From Erythrobacter donghaensis (GTDB lineage Bacteria > Pseudomonadota > Alphaproteobacteria > Sphingomonadales > Sphingomonadaceae), in contig NZ_MUYG01000011.1 of NCBI RefSeq assembly GCF_002155425.1, positions 558,001 to 622,000 on the forward strand: a DNA stretch of 64,000 bases, in the 5' to 3' direction. Shown here piece after piece: positions 16,815 to 25,260 of the stretch. Position 1 is the first letter of the stretch; each line of letters begins with the position of its first letter. A program made the translations under genes and the position numbers. Below the pieces are notes generated by a model. It saw only the letters and a list, made by a program, of their open reading frames with translations. It made no database searches and was not told where the DNA came from.

Positions 16815-17230
16815 TGCGCGCCACTCTCGTTCCGCTCGCCTCGGGCACGATCTTCGGTGCGGGCCTGACCATCGGCGGCATGACCGACCCGGCGCGGGTG
16901 CGCGGGTTCCTCGACCTGTTCGGGGCGTGGGATCCGACGCTCGCCTTCGTGATGGGCGGGGCTGTGCTGGTGATGGCGCTGGCCTGGGCGGTGCAGCGAA
17001 GGATGCAGCGCCCGGCCTTTGCCGAAGGCTTCTCGCTGCCCGACCGCAACGACCTGACCCCGCGCCTTGTCGGAGGATCGGCGCTGTTCGGGGTGGGCTG
17101 GGGGATCGCCGGGCTGTGCCCCGGCCCCGGCTTTGCCGCGCTGGCGATTGCGCCTGTCTCGGCGGCGATTTTCGTGGCGGCAATGCTCGCCGGAATGCTG
17201 CTGGTGCGGCTGATGGAAGGACGAGGATGA
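16811..17230 (+). CDS. YeeE/YedE-family membrane protein, second half-size subunit
   Basis: A 139-residue membrane protein, start MMRATLVPLASG at an ATG that overlaps the previous stop. It has the companion motif GVGWGIAGLCPGPGFAALA near residue 100 with one conserved cysteine, and GLTIGGMTDPARVRGFLD near the N-terminus. It probably pairs with the protein at 16350-16814 to move sulfide, thiosulfate or another sulfur compound. Its stop overlaps the DUF442 start. Confidence 0.9.
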   Translation: MMRATLVPLASGTIFGAGLTIGGMTDPARVRGFLDLFGAWDPTLAFVMGGAVLVMALAWAVQRRMQRPAFAEGFSLPDRNDLTPRLVGGSALFGVGWGIAGLCPGPGFAALAIAPVSAAIFVAAMLAGMLLVRLMEGRG

Positions 17231-17649
17231 TGGAACCCAAAGTGATCGACGAAACCCTCGCGGTCGCGGCGCAGATGCAGCCCGAAGAGCTTGCGGGCCT
17301 TGCCGAGCAGGGCTTTGCCGCCGTGATCTGCAACCGCCCCGACGGCGAAGAGCCCGGCCAGCCCCCGATCGAAGCGATGCGCGCAGCGGCGCAAGGGGCT
17401 GGCCTCGCCTTCCACCATATCCCGGTGTCGGGCGGTGTCTTTCCGCATGCTGCGGTCGCTGCCTTTGGCGCAATCCGGCGCGGCACGCCGGGCAAGGTGC
17501 TGGCCTATTGCCGCACCGGAACCCGTGCAGCGACGCTCGACGCGCTCGCCAATGTGCACGGCTTCAGCGTTGCGGAGCGGCTCGGGCACGCAGCCGCCGC
17601 CGGATACGACCTTTCAGGCCTCGCCGAGCGCATGGAAGCGGGCGGCTAA
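17227..17649 (+). CDS. DUF442 / TIGR01244 protein-phosphatase-fold sulfur protein
   Basis: A 140-residue protein with the loop AYCRTGTRAA, a CX5R-type active site shared by DUF442 proteins and the N-terminal domain of Blh. In Blh this domain is fused to the persulfide dioxygenase; here it is a separate gene with the two YeeE genes between. The ATG at 17227 overlaps the preceding stop (a second ATG follows at 17230). Likely role: sulfur transfer from persulfide, inferred from context and the Cys-loop. Confidence 0.85.
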   Translation: MMEPKVIDETLAVAAQMQPEELAGLAEQGFAAVICNRPDGEEPGQPPIEAMRAAAQGAGLAFHHIPVSGGVFPHAAVAAFGAIRRGTPGKVLAYCRTGTRAATLDALANVHGFSVAERLGHAAAAGYDLSGLAERMEAGG

Positions 17650-17676
17650 GGGCCGCGCGCAAAGGAGGGATCGGAC

Positions 17677-18906
17677 ATGGGTAGCAGCAGCAAGCACAGC
17701 GTCGTCATCATCGGCGGCGGCGCGGCGGGGATCGCCACGGCAGCCTCGATGCTCAAGCGCCGCCCGGGGCTTGATATCGCCATTGTCGAACCCTCCGACA
17801 CCCACGCCTATCAGCCCGGCTGGACGATGGTTGGCGGCGGGGTGTTCGATGTCGCCACCACCATCCGTCCGATGGCGAGCGTCATGCCGAAGGGCGTCAC
17901 CTGGGTGAAGCAGGCCTGCACCGGCTTCCGGCCCGAGGACAAGGCGGTCACGCTCGCTGACGGCGGCACGCTGGCCTATGACGTGCTGATCGTCGCTCCC
18001 GGAATTCGCCTCGCGTGGGAGAAAATCGCCGGGCTTGAGGTGACGCTCGGCCAGAACGGCGTCACTTCGAACTACCGCGCAGACCTTGCGCCCTATACAT
18101 GGGAGCTGGTGCAGACCACGCGCGGCGGGCGGGCAATCTTCTCGCAGCCGCCCATGCCGATCAAATGCGCCGGCGCGCCGCAGAAATCGATGTATCTCGC
18201 CTGCGATCACTGGCGGCGCGCGGGCGTGCTCGGCGATATCGAGGTCGAGTTCCGCAATGCGGGCGCGGTGCTGTTCGGCGTGGCGGACTATGTCCCGGCG
18301 CTGATGGAGTATGTCGAGAAATACGGCATCCACCTTCATCTTGGCAGCAGTCTCGTCGCGGTCGATGGCCCGGCGCGGCTGGCGACGTTCAAGACGGGTG
18401 AGGGCGAGGAGACGGTCAGCTTCGACATGCTCCACGTCGTCCCCCCGCAGGTCGCGCCGCAGTTCCTCGCGGACAGCCCGCTGGCGGCGCCGAGCGGCTT
18501 TACCGATGTCGATCAGCACACGCTCCAGCATGTGCGCTATCCCTATGTGTTCGGTCTTGGCGATGCCGGGTCGATGCCCAATGCCAAGACCGCCGCAGCC
18601 GTGCGCAAGCAGGCGCCGGTGGTGGCGGTCAATGCGCTGCGCCAGCTCGATGGCAAGGGGCCGACGGCGGGCTATGACGGCTATGGATCGTGCCCGCTGA
18701 CGGTCGAGCGCGGCAAGATCGTGCTCGCCGAGTTTGCCTATGGCGGCAAGCTTGCACCCAGCTTCCCGACGTGGCTGATCGATGGCACCAAGCCCGCGCG
18801 CCTGTCGTGGATGCTCAAGGCCGATCTGCTGCCGTGGATTTACTGGAACGGGATGCTCAAGGGTCGCGAATGGCTCGCCGGGCCCGGCGGGCTGATCGCG
18901 CAGTAG
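17677..18906 (+). CDS. sqr: Sulfide:quinone oxidoreductase
   Basis: A 409-residue FAD enzyme oxidising sulfide and passing electrons to the quinone pool at the inner face of the membrane. The FAD site is VVIIGGGAAGIATA at the N-terminus and a second FAD motif is YVFGLGDAGSMPNAKTAAAV near residue 290. The likely redox cysteines are Cys164 (PIKCAGAPQK) and Cys339 (YGSCPLTVE), as in type II enzymes. A hydrophobic/aromatic C-terminus (LPWIYWNGMLKGREW) may anchor it. AAAGGAGG lies about nine bases upstream of the start. The neighbours for persulfide use and a bd-type oxidase fit this role. Confidence 0.92.
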   Translation: MGSSSKHSVVIIGGGAAGIATAASMLKRRPGLDIAIVEPSDTHAYQPGWTMVGGGVFDVATTIRPMASVMPKGVTWVKQACTGFRPEDKAVTLADGGTLAYDVLIVAPGIRLAWEKIAGLEVTLGQNGVTSNYRADLAPYTWELVQTTRGGRAIFSQPPMPIKCAGAPQKSMYLACDHWRRAGVLGDIEVEFRNAGAVLFGVADYVPALMEYVEKYGIHLHLGSSLVAVDGPARLATFKTGEGEETVSFDMLHVVPPQVAPQFLADSPLAAPSGFTDVDQHTLQHVRYPYVFGLGDAGSMPNAKTAAAVRKQAPVVAVNALRQLDGKGPTAGYDGYGSCPLTVERGKIVLAEFAYGGKLAPSFPTWLIDGTKPARLSWMLKADLLPWIYWNGMLKGREWLAGPGGLIAQ

Positions 18907-18909
18907 ACC

Positions 18910-20667
18910 ATGCTGGAGCGCTATTTCCCGATACTCGCGTGGGGACGCACCTATGATCGCCCCGCGCTGACCAGCGATCTGATGGCGGCGCTGATCGTCA
19001 CCATCATGCTGATCCCGCAGAGCCTTGCCTATGCGATGCTGGCGGGACTGCCGCCGGTGGTCGGCCTTTATGCCTCGATCCTGCCGCTCTTCGCCTATGC
19101 CCTGTTCGGGACGAGCCGGACGCTTGCGGTCGGGCCGGTGGCGGTGGTTTCGTTGATGACGGCAAGCGCGGCAGGCGCGGTGGCGGCACCCGGGACGGCG
19201 GAATATTGGCAGGCCGCGATCACGCTCGCCGCGCTGTCGGGGGTGATGCTGGTGGTGCTGGGACTGCTGCGGCTGGGGTTCCTCGCGAACCTGCTGTCCC
19301 ACCCCGTCATCAGCGGGTTCATCTCAGCGAGCGGCGTGCTGATCGCGACCAGCCAGCTGAAGCACATTCTGGGCGTGAAGGTGGGGGGCGAGACCTGGCC
19401 GGAGATGCTGGCAGGGCTGGCGCGCGCAGTCGGGGACATCAATCCGGCGACGCTTGCGATTGGTATTCCTGCGACCGCCTTCCTGTTCTGGGTAAGGAAG
19501 GGCCTGAAGCCCGCCCTGCAACGTTTCGGCCTGTCGCCGCGCGCCGCCGACATGAGCGCCAAGGCCGGGCCGGTGGTGGCGGTGGCGCTGTCGATCCTCG
19601 CGGTGATAGGCTTCGGGCTGGAGGCGCGGGGCGTTTCGATCGTCGGCGCGATCCCGCAAGGCCTGCCGCCCTTCATGCTCCCTTCCGCCGACCTTGCGCT
19701 GATCGAGGCGCTGTGGGTGCCTGCGCTGCTGATCTCGGTGATCGGCTTCGTCGAGAGCGTTTCGGTGGCGCAGACCCTCGCCGCCAAGCGCCGCCAGCGG
19801 ATCGCCCCGGATCAGGAGCTGATCGGGCTGGGGGCAAGCAACATCGCCTCTGCGCTGTCGGGCGGCTATCCAGTGACGGGCGGTTTCGCGCGCTCGGTGG
19901 TGAACTTCGATGCGGGCGCGCAGACGCCTGCCGCAGGGGCCTTCACGGCGTTGGGGATCGCGCTCGCCAGCCTGTTCCTCACCCCGCTGCTCTACAATCT
20001 GCCCAATGCGACGCTGGCGGCGACGATCATCGTTGCGGTGCTAAGCTTGGTCGACCTCAAGACCCCGCGCCGCCTCTGGGCCTATTCCAAGGCCGATTTC
20101 GCCGCCCACGCCGCAACCATCGCCGTCACTCTGCTCGCCGGGGTGGAACTGGGCGTGATCGCGGGCGTAGGCGTCGGCCTGCTGCTCTATCTGTGGCGCG
20201 CAAGCCGGCCCCATGCCGCAATTGTCGGACGGGTGCCGGGCACCGAGCATTTCCGTAATGTCGAGCGCCACAAGGTGCTCACACTCCCGCACCTGCTCAC
20301 CATCCGGGTCGACGAGAGCCTCACCTATCTCAACGCCCGCTGGCTGGAGGAATATGTGCTCGAACAGGTCGCCGAGCGCCCGGCCTTGCGCCACGTGGTG
20401 CTGATGGCGAGCGCGGTCAATGCGATCGATGCATCGGGGCTGGAGAGCCTCGAGGCGATCAATCACCGGCTGGCCGATGGCGGTATCCGGATGCACCTTT
20501 CGGAAGTGAAGGGGCCGGTGATGGACGCCCTGAAGCGCAGCCACTTCCTCGATGATCTGTCGGGCCAGGTGTTCCTGTCGCAGGACAGCGCCTTTGCCGC
20601 ACTCGCCAACGACACCGGCGCGGATGCCCCGCTACCCATGGCCGACGAGGCGCGGGGACTGATCTGA
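18910..20667 (+). CDS. SulP-family anion transporter with STAS domain
   Basis: A 585-residue transporter. It begins with the family region (YDRPALTSDLMAALIVTIMLIPQSLAYAMLAGLPPVVGLY) and has about 10-12 hydrophobic helices up to residue 430, including GGYPVTGGFARSVVNF. A cytosolic STAS domain follows (about 445-560). SulP proteins move sulfate, bicarbonate or related anions. It starts three bases after the quinone reductase stop, so removal of sulfate/sulfite formed from sulfide, or uptake of sulfate, is plausible; the direction cannot be told. Confidence 0.9.
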   Translation: MLERYFPILAWGRTYDRPALTSDLMAALIVTIMLIPQSLAYAMLAGLPPVVGLYASILPLFAYALFGTSRTLAVGPVAVVSLMTASAAGAVAAPGTAEYWQAAITLAALSGVMLVVLGLLRLGFLANLLSHPVISGFISASGVLIATSQLKHILGVKVGGETWPEMLAGLARAVGDINPATLAIGIPATAFLFWVRKGLKPALQRFGLSPRAADMSAKAGPVVAVALSILAVIGFGLEARGVSIVGAIPQGLPPFMLPSADLALIEALWVPALLISVIGFVESVSVAQTLAAKRRQRIAPDQELIGLGASNIASALSGGYPVTGGFARSVVNFDAGAQTPAAGAFTALGIALASLFLTPLLYNLPNATLAATIIVAVLSLVDLKTPRRLWAYSKADFAAHAATIAVTLLAGVELGVIAGVGVGLLLYLWRASRPHAAIVGRVPGTEHFRNVERHKVLTLPHLLTIRVDESLTYLNARWLEEYVLEQVAERPALRHVVLMASAVNAIDASGLESLEAINHRLADGGIRMHLSEVKGPVMDALKRSHFLDDLSGQVFLSQDSAFAALANDTGADAPLPMADEARGLI

Positions 20668-20768
20668 GCGCCGATGTTTTGCTGCACTGCAACCCTTTCG
20701 GCTGCAAACCGTATATCCGGTGCAGCCATTGCAATTGAACGCCGTAGCCAAGGGACTAGCTGCTGATC

Positions 20769-22223
20769 ATGTTTGACAACCTCGACGCCCTGCTGCTCGC
20801 GCGGATCCAGTTTGCCTTTACGGTGAGCTTCCATTTCTTCTTCCCGGCGTTCTCGATCGGGCTGGCCAGCTATCTCGCGGTGCTGGAGGGGCTGTGGCTC
20901 AAGACCGGCAAGTCGGTCTATCTCGACCTGTTCAAGTACTGGCTGAAGATCTTCGCGATCGCCTTCGCGATGGGCGTCGTCTCGGGCATCGTCATGTCCT
21001 ACCAGTTCGGCACCAACTGGTCGGTGTTTTCGGACAAGGCGGGGCCGGTGATCGGGCCATTGATGGCCTATGAGGTGCTGACCGCGTTCTTCCTCGAAGC
21101 GGGCTTCCTCGGCGTGATGCTGTTCGGGATGAACAAGGTCGGCAAGAAGCTGCACTTTGCCGCCACGCTGATGGTGGCGCTGGGCACCTTCGTTTCGGCC
21201 TTCTGGATCCTCAGCGTCAATAGCTGGATGCAAACGCCGACGGGGTACGAGATCGGCGCCAACGGACAGTTCCTGCCGGGACCGAGTTGGTGGGACATCG
21301 TCTTCAACCCGAGCTTCCCCTATCGGCTCGTCCACACGGTGATGGCGGCCTACCTCACCACCGCCTTCGTGGTCGGTGCGGTGGGCGCGTGGCACCTGCT
21401 GAAAGACCGCGCCAATCCCCACGCTCGCAAGATGTTCTCGATGGCGATGTGGATGGCCGCGATTGTCACGCCCTTGCAGATTTTCGCGGGCGACATGCAC
21501 GGGCTCAATACGCTCGAACACCAGCCCGCCAAGGTGATGGCGATGGAGGGGCATTATCAGTCTCACCCCGAAGGCGCGCCGCTGATCCTGTTCGGCATCC
21601 CCGACAGCGAAGCGAAGACGGTGCGCTATGCGATCGAAATTCCCAAGGCTTCCTCGCTGATCCTCAAGCATGATCTCAACGCCCCGATGGCGGGGCTCGA
21701 CACGATTCCCGATGATGAAGAGCCGCCGGTGGGCGTGGTGTTCTGGAGCTTCCGCGTGATGGTCGGCATCGGCTTTGCGATGCTCGGTATCGGACTGTGG
21801 AGCTTGTGGGGGCGCTTCCGCAAGCGGCTCTACGACATGCCCTGGCTCCACCGCGCGGCGGTGCTGATGGGGCCATCGGGCTTTGCGGCGGTGCTTGCGG
21901 GGTGGATCACCACCGAAGTCGGCCGCCAGCCTTTCGTGATTTACGGCGTGCTGCGGACGGCCGACGCGGCGAGCCCGCTCGATGCGCCTGCGGTGGCGGC
22001 CTCGCTGCTGGCCTTCATCCTCGTCTATTTCACCGTCTTCGGCATCGGCGTGTGGTATGTCCTCAAGCTGATGAGCAAGCCGCCGCACGCGGGCGAATAT
22101 GGCGTCAAGCGTGGCGATGTCGGTCCGATCCGCACCGCCGGGATCACGCCGGGGCCGACGCAGAACCCCGGCGGGGCCGAGACGCTGCCGACCGAAGCCC
22201 CGCCCGAGAAGGAACTGGTGTGA
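20769..22223 (+). CDS. cioA: Cyanide-insensitive bd-type quinol oxidase subunit I
   Basis: A 484-residue membrane protein of the CydA family. Heme-ligand histidines are seen in FTVSFHFFFPAFSIG and PYRLVHTVMAAYL. The GWITTEVGRQPFVIYG motif is near residue 378. The Q loop region is of the short form typical of cyanide-insensitive (CIO) members. It oxidises quinol and reduces O2 to water without a proton pump, and such enzymes resist sulfide and cyanide. It lies 101 bases after the SulP gene and overlaps the subunit II gene by one base. Confidence 0.93.
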   Translation: MFDNLDALLLARIQFAFTVSFHFFFPAFSIGLASYLAVLEGLWLKTGKSVYLDLFKYWLKIFAIAFAMGVVSGIVMSYQFGTNWSVFSDKAGPVIGPLMAYEVLTAFFLEAGFLGVMLFGMNKVGKKLHFAATLMVALGTFVSAFWILSVNSWMQTPTGYEIGANGQFLPGPSWWDIVFNPSFPYRLVHTVMAAYLTTAFVVGAVGAWHLLKDRANPHARKMFSMAMWMAAIVTPLQIFAGDMHGLNTLEHQPAKVMAMEGHYQSHPEGAPLILFGIPDSEAKTVRYAIEIPKASSLILKHDLNAPMAGLDTIPDDEEPPVGVVFWSFRVMVGIGFAMLGIGLWSLWGRFRKRLYDMPWLHRAAVLMGPSGFAAVLAGWITTEVGRQPFVIYGVLRTADAASPLDAPAVAASLLAFILVYFTVFGIGVWYVLKLMSKPPHAGEYGVKRGDVGPIRTAGITPGPTQNPGGAETLPTEAPPEKELV

Positions 22224-23218
22224 TGGACCTGACCGTCATCTGGGCCTTCATCATCGCCTTTGCGGTCTTCGCCTATGTGGTGATGGACGGCTTCGATCTC
22301 GGGATCGGCATCCTGTTCCCGACCTTCCAGCCGGGGCGCGAGCGCGACCGGGCGATGAACTCGATCGCGCCGGTTTGGGACGGAAACGAGACCTGGCTGG
22401 TGCTGGGGGGAGGGGGGCTCTTCGCCGCCTTCCCGCTAGCCTATGCGGTGATCCTGCCGGCGACCTACCCGCTGATCATCGCCATGCTGCTGGGGCTGGT
22501 GTTCCGAGGGGTCGCCTTCGAATACCGCTGGCGCGATCCGGGGCACCAGAAGTTCTGGGACATGGCCTTTACCGGCGGCAGCTTTGTCGCGGCTCTGGCG
22601 CAGGGGATGACGCTTGGGGCGTTGCTACAGGGTATCGAGGTGGTTGACCGGGCGTATGCGGGTAGTTGGTTCGACTGGTTCACGCCGTACACCCTGCTGA
22701 CCGGCCTCGGCACGGTCGCAGGCTATGCGCTGCTGGGGAGCACCTGGCTGATCTGGAAGCTCGACGGCGACGAGCAGGCCCATGCGAGGAAGCTCGCGGT
22801 GCGCGCCGCGATCGCCACGATCGTCTTGATGGGGGCAGTGAGCCTCTACAACGTCACGCTTAACGCCGAATATGCCGCGCACTGGCTGAGCGCGCCGGAA
22901 GTCTACTACGTCGCCCCGGTGCCGATCATCACCGGGATCATCGCGCTGTCGATGCTGCGGGCGATCACGCGTGAGCGCAATTCCAAGCCCTTCTGGCTGG
23001 CGCTGGCGCTGTTCTTCCTTGGCATGGCGGGGCTGGGGGTGACGATCTGGCCCTATGTCGTGCCGCCGGGCCTCACCATCTGGGACGCCGCCGCGCCCGA
23101 ACGCAGCCAGATCTTCATGCTGGTGGGCGTGGCGATCACCATGCCGCTGATCATCGGCTACACGGCCTGGGCCTATTGGGTGTTCCGCGGCAAGGTGGCG
23201 GATGAGGGGTATCACTGA
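22223..23218 (+). CDS. cioB: Cyanide-insensitive bd-type quinol oxidase subunit II
   Basis: A 331-residue CydB-family membrane protein with about eight helices. It starts [33 protein letters not shown], with the conserved DGFDLG, and continues [23 protein letters not shown]. It forms the heterodimer with the 20769-22223 product. The ATG overlaps the subunit I stop by one base, and its stop overlaps the next start by one base. Confidence 0.93.
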   Translation: MDLTVIWAFIIAFAVFAYVVMDGFDLGIGILFPTFQPGRERDRAMNSIAPVWDGNETWLVLGGGGLFAAFPLAYAVILPATYPLIIAMLLGLVFRGVAFEYRWRDPGHQKFWDMAFTGGSFVAALAQGMTLGALLQGIEVVDRAYAGSWFDWFTPYTLLTGLGTVAGYALLGSTWLIWKLDGDEQAHARKLAVRAAIATIVLMGAVSLYNVTLNAEYAAHWLSAPEVYYVAPVPIITGIIALSMLRAITRERNSKPFWLALALFFLGMAGLGVTIWPYVVPPGLTIWDAAAPERSQIFMLVGVAITMPLIIGYTAWAYWVFRGKVADEGYH

Positions 23219-23352
23219 TGCTTGCCCCGCCTGAGAAACCGCCAGAAGGCCCCTTGTGGCAGCGCCTGCTCTGGATGGTCGGCATCTGGGCAGCGAGCGT
23301 CTCGGTGCTCGGCGCGGTCGCCTATGTCATCCGCTTGTGGATCGCCCCGTGA
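23218..23352 (+). CDS. Small DUF2474-type subunit of the bd oxidase
   Basis: A 44-residue single-helix protein. The N-terminus is Pro/Glu-rich, followed by [20 protein letters not shown] and a short basic end (YVIRLWIAP). Length, the WQRL-W-IW-S pattern and the place directly after cioB (one-base overlap) match DUF2474 proteins, the CydX-like companions of cyanide-insensitive oxidases. Its TGA overlaps the GTG start of the next gene. It probably stabilises the oxidase. Confidence 0.8.
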   Translation: MLAPPEKPPEGPLWQRLLWMVGIWAASVSVLGAVAYVIRLWIAP

Positions 23353-23693
23353 GCGTCAAGGTCTGGTACGACGGCGCCTGTCCGCTGTGCCTGCGCGAGA
23401 TCGCGGTGATGCGGTGGCTCGACCGGCGCGGGCGGATCACCTTTGTCGATGTCGCGGCAGGAAGCGACCCCTCCTGCCCGATCGACCGTGCGCAGTTGCT
23501 CGCCCGCTTCCATGCCGAGGAGGATGGCGTGGTCTATTCCGGCGCGGCGGCCTTCGCGGCGATGTGGCGCGCAATCCCCCTGCTGCGCCCGCTCGGACTG
23601 GCGGCGCGCTGGTTGCCGGTGCTGCGGGTGCTGGAAGCGGCCTATGTCCGCTTCCTCAAGGTGCGGCCCCGCCTGCAACGCTTCTTCGCCTAG
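23349..23693 (+). CDS. DCC (DUF393) thiol-disulfide oxidoreductase family protein
   Basis: A 114-residue protein with the defining motif [12 protein letters not shown] at the N-terminus (Asp-x-x-Cys-Pro-Leu-Cys), a thioredoxin-like CxxC. The GTG start at 23349 overlaps the DUF2474 stop by four bases; an upstream ATG at 23256 would lie inside that small gene. Function in this family is poorly known. Here it ends the oxidase operon and may keep thiols of that system or sulfur proteins reduced. Confidence 0.85.
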   Translation: MSVKVWYDGACPLCLREIAVMRWLDRRGRITFVDVAAGSDPSCPIDRAQLLARFHAEEDGVVYSGAAAFAAMWRAIPLLRPLGLAARWLPVLRVLEAAYVRFLKVRPRLQRFFA

Positions 23694-23761
23694 AAAGCGC
23701 TTGCCCTGACGGCCTGCATCGTCTGAATTCCCGTCAAACAGAAACGGGAGAGACGGCCGCC

Positions 23762-24928
23762 ATGAGCAATTTCGGCGCGATGCAGAACGAGATCTACAAC
23801 GCCGGTCTAAGCGGCATTCTGCCCACCTTCCCGGTCGATTTCGCCACGCTCGAAAAGCGCGCGCATCAGGCACTGGGGCCGAGTCTCACCAACTACGTCG
23901 CGGGCGGCTGCGGGGACGAGCACACGCAGGATCAGAACGCTGCGGCCTTCCACCACTGGGGCATGGTGCCGCGCATGATGGTCGATTGCGCCACGCGCGA
24001 TCTGTCGATCGAGCTGTTCGGCCACACGTATCCCACCCCGCTGTTCATGGCCCCCATCGGCCTCAATGGCGAAGCCTCGCAGGACCGCCACGGCGACATG
24101 GCCGCCGCACGCGCATCGGCGATGACGGGGGTGCCGTTCTGCGCCTCGACCCTCGCCAACGATCCGCTGGAGGATGTGAAGGCGGCCTGCGGGGATACGC
24201 CCGCGTGGTTCCAGCTTTACACGCCGAAGAACCGGGAGCTTGCGACCAGTCTGATCCGCCGTGCCGAGGAGGCCGGCTACACAGCGCTGGTGGTGACGCT
24301 CGATACCTGGGTTACCGGCTGGCGGCCGCGCGATCTCAACGCGTCGAACTTCCCGCAGCTGCGCGGCAAGGTCTTGCAGAACTACTTCACCGACCCTGTC
24401 TTCCGCTCGCTGCTGGCAAAGCCACCCGAAGAGGATCCGGCAGCGGCGATCTTCACCTGGGCGGCGACCTTCGGGCAGGTGCTGACGTGGGACGACATGG
24501 CGTGGTTCAAGTCGGTGACGAAGCTGCCGATCGTGCTGAAGGGCATCTGCCACCCCGACGACGCGCGCCGCGCGGTCGATACCGGGGCGGATGCGATCTA
24601 TTGCTCCAACCACGGCGGGCGGCAGGCCAATGGCGGGATCGCGACCATCGACCTGCTCGCGGATGTGGTCGCGGCGGGCGGCGATGTGCCGGTTCTGTTT
24701 GACAGCGGAATCCGCTCCGGCACCGATGCGGTCAAGGCGCTGGCGATGGGCGCGCGCGCAGTCGGCGTGGGGCGGCCCTATACCTATGGCCTCGCGCTGG
24801 GCGGGGCGGAGGGTGCGGCGTGGGTGCTGCGGTCGATCCTCGCCGAGGCCGACCTGCTGATGGCGGTCAACGGCTACCCGACCCTCGCCGAAGTCCGCGC
24901 CGCCGGGGTGCGCCGCACCGACCGTTAG
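23762..24928 (+). CDS. FMN-dependent lactate 2-monooxygenase-like protein
   Basis: A 388-residue alpha-hydroxy-acid oxidase. It resembles mycobacterial lactate 2-monooxygenase from the N-terminus (MSNFGAMQNEIYNAGLSGILPT; YVAGGCGDEHTQ) to the end (EADLLMAVNGY). Gly100 in MAPIG is the residue that separates the monooxygenase from lactate oxidases, which have Ala; it keeps pyruvate and peroxide in the active site to give acetate, CO2 and water. The catalytic histidine is in SNHGGRQANGG. GGGAG lies nine bases before the start. The gene stands alone after the oxidase operon. Another hydroxy acid could be the true substrate. Confidence 0.85.
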   Translation: MSNFGAMQNEIYNAGLSGILPTFPVDFATLEKRAHQALGPSLTNYVAGGCGDEHTQDQNAAAFHHWGMVPRMMVDCATRDLSIELFGHTYPTPLFMAPIGLNGEASQDRHGDMAAARASAMTGVPFCASTLANDPLEDVKAACGDTPAWFQLYTPKNRELATSLIRRAEEAGYTALVVTLDTWVTGWRPRDLNASNFPQLRGKVLQNYFTDPVFRSLLAKPPEEDPAAAIFTWAATFGQVLTWDDMAWFKSVTKLPIVLKGICHPDDARRAVDTGADAIYCSNHGGRQANGGIATIDLLADVVAAGGDVPVLFDSGIRSGTDAVKALAMGARAVGVGRPYTYGLALGGAEGAAWVLRSILAEADLLMAVNGYPTLAEVRAAGVRRTDR

Positions 24929-25260
24929 GTGCACTCACACCCCGCGTGAGCAGTCATTGCACATCGCGCGCTCGGCCGTTGACCGCATTTTAAGGAATTC
25001 TGCCCAGAAAGGCTTTAGGACTCGTTTTATCCACAGGTTTGGTGTTAGCTGAAGCTACATAAAAAGCCGCCGATTCGGGGACGCAACGATGGAAAAGCCG
25101 ACTATCTGGTCCAGCGGACCGGATCCCATGCGCCGCACTGTTTGCCTTTCGAACGAACACTCGCGCCGCGCGCGATATGGTCGCATTCAGCCAATGCAAT
25201 CGCGCCAGTCCTTCATCGAACGCCTCGCCAGCCTGATCGCCTGAGCGACCGCGTGGTGGC
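24929..25260. other. Gene-poor stretch before the aldehyde dehydrogenase gene
   Basis: This 332-base stretch separates the convergent lactate monooxygenase and aldehyde dehydrogenase genes. Its first half is lower in GC than the surroundings. A weak stem (CTCAC, seven bases, GTGAG) follows the monooxygenase stop. A single consensus DnaA box TTATCCACA is at 25027-25035. A possible 51-codon gene lies at 25089-25244. Nothing else was recognised. Confidence 0.5.
25089..25244 (+). CDS. Possible small basic protein, unrecognised
   Basis: An open frame of 51 codons from ATG to TGA: MEKPTIWSSGPDPMRRTVCL and a basic middle ending QSFIERLASLIA. Third-position GC is only moderate, and no strong ribosome site is seen before the ATG, so it may be spurious. 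For it speaks that it fills most of an otherwise gene-free stretch and that the amphipathic end looks protein-like. No family was recognised. Confidence 0.3.
   Translation: MEKPTIWSSGPDPMRRTVCLSNEHSRRARYGRIQPMQSRQSFIERLASLIA

Noticed and set aside
20700..20727. Imperfect hairpin (GGCTGC...GCAGCC) before cioA as a regulatory element
   Set aside because: The stem has a two-base bulge and could be chance; no FNR-type or other known motif could be confirmed.
25027..25035. Consensus DnaA box TTATCCACA
   Set aside because: Only one box was seen and there is no AT-rich unwinding region or dnaA/dnaN neighbour, so it is not an origin by itself.
24990..25199. A 69-codon frame on the minus strand in the gap before the aldehyde dehydrogenase
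   Set aside because: No ribosome site, atypical composition, and it conflicts with the slightly better small frame on the plus strand.
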